DNA of 64,000 nucleotides from Rhynchospora pubera (taxonomy: Eukaryota; Streptophyta; Magnoliopsida; Poales; Cyperaceae), in assembly GCA_028095005.1 (NCBI GenBank), contig CM051462.1, positions 234,316,473-234,380,472 of the forward strand, read 5' to 3'. Position 1 is the first letter of the stretch; the number at the start of each line of letters is the position of its first letter. Below are positions 56,745 through 64,000 of the stretch, piece by piece. The translations under genes and the position numbers were made by a program. The notes beneath the pieces were generated by a model that was given only the letters and a program-made list of their open reading frames with translations, was not told the DNA's origin and searched no databases.

Positions 56745-57235
56745 TTCAGAAATGATAAATCTGCCGTTTTGTCATTTTTTACCATCGCTAAACATAAAGG
56801 GTGTGTTTGGACGAACATGGAATAAGAAATAAGAATAAAAAATTTTGGTATGCGTGTTTATCCAAATTTCTTATTCTTATACTATGGTTTTGTTAGTATA
56901 GGAATAAGGGCCCAAATTTCTTATTCTTGTGTTGTTTGGGTTGCACAAGAATAAGAATAAGCACGCATATCGAAATTTTTTATTCTTATTCTTATTTCAT
57001 GCTCATCCAAACACATCCAAAGTAAACACATAAAATTGATAAGGTAAACATATATGCTATCAAAGTGAACACTTCAGATTTTTATATGCGTATTCAGTTT
57101 ATTTTTATTCAACTTTTTGTTTGTATATGTTCAGTTTGATTATTAGATATGTTCGTCTTATCTATTTTATGGGTTCATTTTCTGTTTAGTGATGTCAAAG
57201 AATGACAAAACTGTAGATGACAATAATTAATTTCC
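56745..57235. mobile_element. Foldback MITE (tgccgttttgtcat family), interrupted
   Basis: The left half (aaatgataaatctgccgttt, then accatcgctaaacataaa) is repeated inverted at the right (tttagtgatgtcaaagaatg, then acaaaactgtagatgacaat). It is the same family as 37030-37305. A 220-bp MITE of another family splits it at 56799-57018. Confidence 0.65.
56799..57018. mobile_element. MITE nested in another family, TSD AAA
   Basis: The ends gggtgtgtttggacgaacat and atgctcatccaaacacatcc are inverted, flanked by AAA on both sides. The sequence is very close to the outer element at 39303-39756, once the latter's insertion is removed. Confidence 0.8.
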
Positions 57236-58176
57236 TTATTATTCCTCATTATTATAGTAGTCAACTACTCATGTAACACAGAGTCGGTGTTCCGTGCCTA
57301 TAATCTAGTAATAAACTAAACTAAGTCTGATACCAGTATAAACGTATGTTTTTTTTTTCATATTTAATTTCGCAACATGTTTGTTTTCTCTATCTTTCAT
57401 TTTTTGCAACAATGCTGACTTTTACTATGGTGCTTTGATCTAATAAAAAAATTAAAATTACAGATACAATTATAAGGAGTTAGATCCGTAAAGTTTTTTT
57501 TACACATTTTGTTCATATCTTCGATTTATATCATACAATATGTAGAATGTAGTACAAAAATGAAATTATCATATGTAACAAAATGGTTAAGATAAGAATC
57601 TTACTAAATAGTTTAATATGACTCAAGACTCAACAGGCATTGCGAATTGTACGTCAAAATTTTCGGCTGGGATCAAAATTGTTAAGATAAAGAATCTTAC
57701 TAAATAGTATGTTCAATTCTATATTTTAAAAATAGAAAGTGGCGGAGCAAGAATCGAAAAATGGTGGACTCCAAGAGTATTTTTGGCTTTGAACATAAGG
57801 AAGACCCATGAACAAATAAGTAAAACTTAACAAATGATGGAAAGTTGGAAACCATAAAAATAAAAAAATAATATTAAATTTCGATATACTACTAAAATAA
57901 TCAGAATTTTAAAATAGATTTACAATATTGAACTTTGAAAAGTCCGATATTACATGTTAAAATTATAAAAAATGGGCTAGCCACATAATCGATCATTTTT
58001 TTTAATAAAAACCAGACCTTAAAAATAATACACATATAAATGACGAAAATTTCTCCAACAACGAAATATGACAAAATAAAATAATAAACAACTAGAATCA
58101 AACCAAAATAAACAAATATAATTAATGAAGCATAAATAAATAATTTTTTAAACAAAAATAAGATAGTAATAAAAAA

Positions 58177-58360
58177 CCATGAAATTCTATTTAAAAAATT
58201 AGTACATATTTTTAATCAGAAACCATGCAATTCTAATTAAAAAATAATGCATAATTTGTAATTAAAAACCATGCAATTCTATTTCAAAAATAATGCATAA
58301 TTTGTAATTAAAAACCATGCAATTCTATTTCTAAAATAAATACATAAAAAGTTAGAAATA
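58177..58360. repeat. 46-bp tandem repeat, four copies
   Basis: The word ccatgcaattcta (ccatgaaattcta in the first unit) starts at 58177, 58223, 58269 and 58315, exactly 46 bp apart. The last two full units are nearly identical and the first two more diverged, indicating stepwise growth. Confidence 0.9.
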
Positions 58361-58876
58361 TGTCGAATTCGAGGAAATGGCTAATATAGTAATATAAGAC
58401 TTTCAAAGCCCGGTATTACAAAACCTATTCTTAAAATTCGAAATATTTTAGTAATAAATCAGAATTTCTGATTATTTTAATAATATTTTTTTTCGGTGAT
58501 GAAAAAATCAGATTATCTGTGGAGACTATGCTTTCGCCAGTCCTCCATATAGCTCCGCCGCCTAGGATCAACGTCATAGATATATTTTATTATCGATGTG
58601 ATGTGATATAGTAAAGAATTAGTAAAGATAACTCTTATTTATTATTATTATTATTATGTTTGGTGCCAGGATAAAAAGGGAAAAAAATTAACACGTATCA
58701 GTGCATTCATTTAGGACAAGAATTATCTCTTTATCATCATAGTTTGTTCTACAATCAATCATAATCTTGTGAAATATGTCATTTCATGTGACGCTAAAGA
58801 TACGGAAATGATATAAACTATCCACTCATCCACCATCAACCCAGTGACCCAGAGACCCAGTGTCCATGCCCATTTT

Positions 58877-58921
58877 CGCGTGATGACGTCATCCGCACGC
58901 ATCTGTCGCGTGATGACGTCA
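58877..58921. promoter_or_regulatory. Two TGACGTCA palindromes in a 30-bp direct repeat
   Basis: The 14-mer gcgtgatgacgtca occurs twice; the TGACGTCA cores are at 58884-58891 and 58914-58921, exactly 30 bp (about three helical turns) apart. TGACGTCA is the C-box/CRE bound by plant bZIP proteins, including TGA factors. No gene start was found beside it, so a regulatory role is only inferred. Confidence 0.45.
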
Positions 58922-59605
58922 GCATTTCGTGTTCTGATTGTTGCTTTAAGGGATGAGATAATTGTTGAACAGTTTTTTGAACTAAAAACAACAAGGAATG
59001 AGTTAATTTGCATTAAGTGTTCAGTTTAATATATTTATAAAGTGACTTATTAATAATTTTGCATCCTTTTTCGCGCATTCAGCGGTCAAATTTATAGAAA
59101 GTACATTACATGTTCGATTTGATAGGTTTGTAATATAACAATAACTAGTACAAAAATAAAATATTAACATGATCCATAAAAAATAATAATAATATGATCC
59201 CTAATACATCATGATCAATTTTTAACAATCCAAGCAATACAATTATAACCAATTCACAAGATAATACCATCACAATTCATACAAATATTAGGACACATGT
59301 TCAGTTTGCTAAAATTTAATGTTTGTAGTGAATGAACACACAATGCCGCACCAACTTGATCAAAGAGCAAACCAAACCTGCGTAATATGGCAAATACATA
59401 TGTAAAGTGTTAACAACATGATCCCTTAATTTCAAATAAATCACAATTTAACACTAAATAATCTTTCAGACAACTTTATGCAAAAAGCAATTTCTAATAA
59501 TGGAACAAAATGTGATCTCTTATGTTATGTCATTTAACATAACATTTGCAGTATCTAACACATCTTTTGTGTAAAATTTGAAGTAGGTAAATATTTGCAC
59601 AAGTA

Positions 59606-60150
59606 ATCCCTAGATGCATGTAATATAACGACTGAAAAAACTAATTGAACACTTGTATAAATACACATGAATTACAGCGTGACATAAATACTAAACATGT
59701 CCAATTGCTATAATTCTCATCCCTAGGTGCATTTAACATAACATATAAAGAAACCAACTGAACACTTGTAGAAATACACATGAATATATGTGTGCCAGTA
59801 ATGACAATAATCTAATCCCTTGATGCATGTAATATAACATGTCAATGAACTAACTAAACACTTATGTAAATCCACATGAATTAGAGTGTGACAACAATAC
59901 TAAATGATTTTAATTTATGTAATTGATCCCTAGATGCAATAAGAACAACATATACGGACACAAACTGAAAATTTGTACCACATTAACTGAATACTTGTAC
60001 CACATTAGCGAAAACACTGAATGATTTTAACTGATTTAGTTAATCCCTAGATGCAATAAAAACAACATATATTGACACTAACTGAACACTTGTACAAATC
60101 TCATTGTAATTAACAGATAATTATGTAAATTTACCACTACATGTGCACAA
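59606..60150. repeat. Diverged tandem repeat, about 96-121 bp, five units
   Basis: Units beginning atccctagatgcatgtaa or variants start at 59606, 59719, 59815, 59936 and 60043. Each continues with aacataac-like words and ctgaacacttgtanaaat. Spacing varies from 96 to 121 bp, so the array is old. Fainter units may extend left to about 59190. Confidence 0.65.
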
Positions 60151-60170
60151 CTATCAAATTTTCTATTATT

Positions 60171-60401
60171 TTACTTGACAAATGCCGTAAATAGAGGGGT
60201 GATATCAACCCAAACATACATAGGAAAGAAATGTATTGAAAGGAGATCAGTAAAAGCAAACTTGATGGGCAAGTAGAATGTGCTCTTTAATCTGAAGTAT
60301 GGGGCCATCAGAATGCCACCATCCATTTGTGCTTCTCCAGTTTCATGTTCTTCAAATTTACTTTCCATCGCCATGGGCTTCTCGTCCACCAACAGTTTCA
60401 A
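60171..60401 (-). CDS. Hypothetical short open frame, unrecognised
   Basis: A 76-codon minus-strand frame begins MKLLVDEKPMAMESKFEEHE and continues with AQMDGGILMAPYFRL. It lies downstream, on that strand, of a GC-richer block with a CT-rich leader (GA-rich on the plus strand at about 60627-60645), which is gene-like. A possible donor site follows the YFRLK segment, so it may be the first exon of a truncated gene or transposon. No domain was recognised and the rest of a gene was not found. Confidence 0.2.
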   Translation of the reverse strand: MKLLVDEKPMAMESKFEEHETGEAQMDGGILMAPYFRLKSTFYLPIKFAFTDLLSIHFFPMYVWVDITPLFTAFVK

Positions 60402-60936
60402 CCACCAAGATTTGACTCACGCAAAAACTCGACGATTAACAAAGAGAAAATGCTGGAACAAGACGGTGCCGAAGCCGATGAACCATCGAGTGAGAAAAAG
60501 AGAGACTGAGTGGTGGAGGACCGCCTCTGCCGTGCAGAATCGCCTTTGCAAGAATCATCGCAATCACATCTCAGGCGATCGCCGACATCGCTCCGCTTCG
60601 TTGAGGCTTGAGCCAGTTCAGGGGGGGAGAGAGAGAGAGAGAGAGGTGTTGGCTGTTGCGTCTAGAGTTTGAAAACAGAAAAGAATAAGAGGCACGTCTC
60701 TTCTTGATATTAAAGGGCGTCTCTCTAACATCACGTGACTATCACGTGTCTCTCTGGATGGATGGTTGGATGGTAATTAATTGGATGGTAAATACCAATT
60801 TAGCCCTAAAGATATACAAAACGTTTTATCATTACTGTCATTTGGGATGAGAGTTATCCCTATATATTGTCACGGATTAATGTACAATCAAATATAACCT
60901 TATGATAATGATGATGGAGTTTCTTTTATATTACAC

Positions 60937-62117
60937 CAGTGGCGAGGCCAGTAGCAAGACTAGACACTTGCCCAGGCTTATTTTTTGAAAATAAGAGACC
61001 CGTATATACAAAGAAATGTAGATGCCTACGCTTAAAAAAACACAGTGCCCACATTTGATTGCTAATTTGGGCTTTTACTTGTGCGTGGCCCACTTTGCAA
61101 TTTTTTATTTTGTGTTTGACTGGTCCATTCTCTTGTCTCTTGACCTCTTGGGATCACAAAGTCACAAAAAAAGATTAAACAGAAAAGAGACAAAGTAAAA
61201 TCTGTAGAGAGTTGACTGGTGCGATCTAGATTTTTCTATTCGTGGAGGATTCGTTGATCCAACTTCGTCTCTCAATTCATCTCCGACTTCGCCTCTCTAC
61301 TCGCTCACTCGCTATCTGCGACTTGTTCCGGTGCTACGTCGCCGTTGCCGTATGTTTCAGCCCGGCTCTCTAGTCTCTGCACATGTACTCCTTCTGAACT
61401 CCAAACGCACAATGTAATTTTTCTGAAATCTATTTTATTAATAAGAATTTCAATTGAATAAAGTAGGAAAATAAAAAAATTAAGGATGATTTTGACTTTA
61501 TTGCCGAAACTATAGAAGAAAATTTTTTAGATGGTTTTGACTTGTGCGTAGCTTTCTGGTCTCTGCCTTAAGTAGGAAAAAAAAATTGTGCATAGTTCCA
61601 AATTATATATTGAAGTTTAGTTGCTTGCTGAAATTAAAATATAAGTTTGTACTTGTTAATCATGATTATGAAAATGTTTAGAGATAGATAGCAAAATTAT
61701 TTAAAATTATTCAAATTTTATTGTAACAGAACTTGTTTTATTTGAGTTACTCAACTTGAATATTCAAATTAGGGTGGAAGTTTATGTATGAAATTAATTT
61801 TTTTTTTAATTCGTTGTTATAGTTATGGAGAGGTATTTTAAAAAATCATCTCAACCTCTCTAAGGAACTCAGGAGCAAAACTCAAGTCGTAAGCGAGCGC
61901 GATTGGATTCGAACTTTGAAGCTCCTTTTGATGCGGGTCTTTGACCACCAATAAGTGATTATAATTCAAATAACCATGAGTTCATAAGAAGACAATATCT
62001 ACAAGCTGGTCCAAAACAACATATGTTGCAAAACAACCTATTTTTTAATTTAATATTAGTTTTATTATTCTCTATTCATGTGTGCCCATGCTTAAAAATT
62101 GGCTGGCCTCGCCACTG
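60937..62117. mobile_element. Non-autonomous hAT element, 8-bp TSD
   Basis: The 8-bp duplication TATTACAC flanks the element (60929-60936 and 62118-62125). The terminal inverted repeats are cagtggcgaggccag on the left and its exact complement on the right. An 8-bp duplication with CAGTGGCG-type ends is diagnostic of the hAT superfamily. The 1181-bp body keeps the start of a transposase (61825-62040) but has lost the rest, including the dimerisation domain. Confidence 0.9.
61825..62040 (+). pseudogene. hAT transposase N-terminal relic (TTF-type zinc finger family)
   Basis: An ATG at 61825 opens MERYFKKSS, a typical start of plant zf-TTF/hAT-like proteins. After in-frame stops it continues with SRKRARLDSNFEAPFDAGL and then NNHEFIRRQYLQAGPKQ, which corresponds to the conserved (R/K)RxYxxxGP segment of the family. 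At least two stop codons interrupt it, and the sequence runs straight into the element's 3' terminus, so no catalytic region remains. Confidence 0.6.
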
Positions 62118-62125
62118 TATTACAC

Positions 62126-62640
62126 CATACTTTAGTATTGCATACAGCACACTCAAACGGTTTAATGGTATATCTTCGGAGCTTTTAATCAATCTACTTC
62201 TTTGTCTTGTAGAAAAAAGGTTCCTACTTCCTTCACTTGGGACTCCAAGTCTCCAACCGTGTACATTTGCAGTGTATGCAATTTTACAGCGCTAATAGCG
62301 ACACTATCCATATTGAACCACACGGAGCTGCCACATAAGATCCTCTAAAGCTCTTTTCGTCCTTTCAATTGACTGGAGGGCATTTTCGTCATGTCAACCG
62401 TCAAATAAAGGCAAATTCCCTTTTTTATTTCTGGTCCGCTGAGCACACCACAAAATTCCCTACACCGTTCGATCAAGATCCAACGATCACAACCGTCCAA
62501 GGTTAACATCCGTCGCCGACCGTTCGATCAGGTATAAATCTCGTATATATATAATCTAATCGCGTATATGCACAACAACCTCAGGTAAACCAAAACCAAA
62601 ACTAACCCTATTTATTAGATATAATTACATTTTCTCATGC
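62126..62640. other. Upstream region of the HDC1-like gene
   Basis: No separate gene was found. The block includes repeated phrases around ccgttcgatcaagatccaac and a run of atatata at about 62545. The pyrimidine-rich leader of the next gene begins at about 62650. Confidence 0.4.
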
Positions 62641-62788
62641 TCATTTCCCACTTTGCAATCTCTCTCTTCTCTCTCTTTCAAGTTTTCATTACTTCCCTTC
62701 TCCTTCTCCCTCTTCCCACTTCGGCTTCTTCTCTCTCCACCACTACCAACAACTCGACCTACTTCGCTAATTCTCTGCTTCTAGTTTG
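62641..62788 (+). other. 5' UTR exon of the HDC1-like gene
   Basis: A CT-rich stretch ending ctagtttg is followed by a donor site (gtaatttttt) at 62789. The matching acceptor, tttttatgcag, ends at 63533, so a 745-bp intron would interrupt the 5' UTR and the second leader exon would run from 63534 to the ATG at 63587. The transcription start is a guess. Confidence 0.45.
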
Positions 62789-63586
62789 GTAATTTTTTGT
62801 TTCTGATTGCTTAAATTTCTTAATTATGTTTTGATTAGTCGTAGAAAAAACCCTACATTTTGATGTGAGAATATTCTTCTTCGGATACAAGTGCTATTTG
62901 ATGAGAATTGACTTGTGGTGTAAATTGTCGTTTCGTTCTGATTTTATTAGATTTTTATTTTTGAAATTCGCTGGGGATTGTGCAAATACGAGCAATTTGT
63001 TTCTCTGGGTTCTTAACAATGCTAATTGAAATTGTAAATGCGATGTTTAATTTTTCTCTGACATTGTTTATTGTTATTGCCTGAAAGTGCAGCATTTTTT
63101 CATTTTGAAATATCTTCTAAATTCCAATCTAAGTTTCTAATTGGGCTGTTTAAGTCATCTTATTTCCATCAATCTTAGCCAATAATTACCTTCCAGGAAA
63201 AGAAAATCTAGATTAGTGATTCTTTTCTCCTGATTTGAGTTCAATTAAGGTGATGAAAGCTAAGTTTTGAGTATCATTGTAGGATTAACTCACCTAATTC
63301 TCAATTAGTGGAAAGCCAAGTAAGATAGGTAAACTAGGAACAAGTATCCATTGTGATGCTGTTCTATTTTGTCAGCAGGCCTTATTTCATTACTATCATA
63401 AAATAATGTAATAAATAAATAAATAAATAATTAATTATATAAATAAATACATAACAAAATGAAGATCTGCTGATTAAAACGGCCTAAAATGTTTTGGTTA
63501 CATGTGCCTATAAAAATTCAAGTTTTTATGCAGGCAATAAAATCTGAAATTCAACCTCTATCTTTCCTGTGTAAACCAGATCCACT

Positions 63587-64000
63587 ATGAGTGGTCTACC
63601 AAAGCGGCCTCACGAAGAGGCCGGTGGTGGACAAAAGAGACCTCATGATGATACCACCTCCGGCTTATACTCAGGTCCTACCTCCAAGCCTGTCCAGCCT
63701 GGTAGCAGTGCTGATTACCATGTCCAGCTTGAGCATGCACAAGATGCTTCTCGCTTTGCAAAGGCCCCGCGTATTGAAAACCGCGATGAGAAGCGGCCGG
63801 CCCTACCTCCCTCCTTCATGCAAAAGACAGGCTCCACTTTGCCCCCATTGTCCGACCTCCCGAAAAGTTCCCCTGATGTGGTGGACCCATCTTCTGCAAT
63901 TAAGGCTGAAACTGGTATGGCTGCCAGGCCTGATGGTGCGAAAGTAGAGGAGACTGAAACAAAAAGTCATCCTAGGGTTTCTGGTATGACTTCATGGGGC
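63587..64000 (+). CDS. HDC1: HDC1/Rxt3-like histone deacetylation complex protein, N-terminal part
   Basis: The frame opens MSGLPKRPHEEAGGGQKRPH and stays open for 138 codons to the window edge. The sequence is hydrophilic, rich in Pro, Ser, Lys and acidic residues, with the words SADYHVQLEHAQDASRFAK and APRIENRDEKRP. From memory this matches the disordered N-terminus of plant HDC1 (a homologue of yeast Rxt3), which starts MSG-PKR-HEEG and contains a PRIE-RD motif. HDC1 is a scaffold of the RPD3-type deacetylase complex in the nucleus and promotes histone deacetylation by HDA6 and HDA19. The conserved Rxt3 domain would lie beyond the window, so the call rests on the N-terminus only. The ATG follows closely after a leader intron. 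Confidence 0.6.
   Translation, partial: MSGLPKRPHEEAGGGQKRPHDDTTSGLYSGPTSKPVQPGSSADYHVQLEHAQDASRFAKAPRIENRDEKRPALPPSFMQKTGSTLPPLSDLPKSSPDVVDPSSAIKAETGMAARPDGAKVEETETKSHPRVSGMTSWG

Larger units (their letters stand above)
57236..60170. other. Intergenic AT-rich DNA with tandem repeats
   Basis: No gene is supported in this 2.9-kb stretch. It holds the 46-bp array (58177), the paired TGACGTCA sites (58884) and the diverged repeat array (59606), listed separately. Confidence 0.45.

Noticed and set aside
57285..57315. Sequence ending cctataatctagt as a further Helitron 3' end.
   Set aside because: The preceding GC-rich stretch does not form a convincing hairpin.
63591..63947. 118-codon plus-strand frame beginning MVYQSGLTKRP.
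   Set aside because: It is the shadow frame of the HDC1-like coding sequence, which starts at 63587 in another frame and matches the known N-terminus.

Overview
The window is nuclear DNA of a flowering plant, most likely a eudicot. It is AT-rich and intron-dense, and the genes recognised are plant proteins with plant splice sites. The species cannot be named from the sequence. Four host genes account for about a fifth of it; almost everything else is transposable-element debris, much of it nested.

Layout. 1-8.9 kb: intergenic, with the 3' end of a minus-strand Helitron (2306) and a 1.27-kb Mutator-like foldback element with a 9-bp target-site duplication (7161-8432). 8.9-12.2 kb: a 14-exon RluA-family RNA pseudouridine synthase 5-like gene on the minus strand. 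12.3-15.0 kb: a Mutator-like element inserted 92 bp upstream of that gene's start codon, carrying three further MITEs in a row, then a separate 422-bp element. 15-25.3 kb: degenerate exon-like pieces ending in a plus-strand Helitron terminus (21537), and facing it tail to tail a minus-strand Helitron (22045 to about 25260) holding a small unrecognised four-exon gene. 27.5-32.4 kb: a LINE with a fully open 1382-aa ORF2 and a 5'-truncated ORF1. 33-40 kb: MITEs, a LINE 3' fragment, a SINE remnant, and an LTR-like block carrying a 20-bp minisatellite. 41.4-51.3 kb: LEUNIG, a Gro/Tup1-type co-repressor, with 18 coding exons, two oppositely oriented SINEs in its introns and an apparent 1-base deletion in exon 7. 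53.1-56.3 kb: cytosolic tyrosyl-tRNA synthetase on the minus strand, convergent with LEUNIG. 56.4-60.9 kb: MITEs (one inside another), tandem repeats and paired TGACGTCA sites. 60.9-62.1 kb: a non-autonomous hAT element with a transposase relic. 62.6-64.0 kb: the first part of an HDC1/Rxt3-like histone-deacetylase-complex gene, running off the window end.

The four host genes have unrelated housekeeping or regulatory roles (RNA modification, transcriptional co-repression, translation, chromatin) and are not expected to be co-regulated. LEUNIG and HDC1-type proteins both act through histone deacetylases, but nothing here shows more than proximity. The strongest observations are: the LEUNIG frame break, supported by exon arithmetic; the inverted SINE pair flanking LEUNIG exons 12-17; a glycine where the catalytic aspartate is expected in the pseudouridine synthase; the ATGA overlap between the two LINE ORFs; MITEs inside MITEs; and two MITEs that share a core but have different ends.
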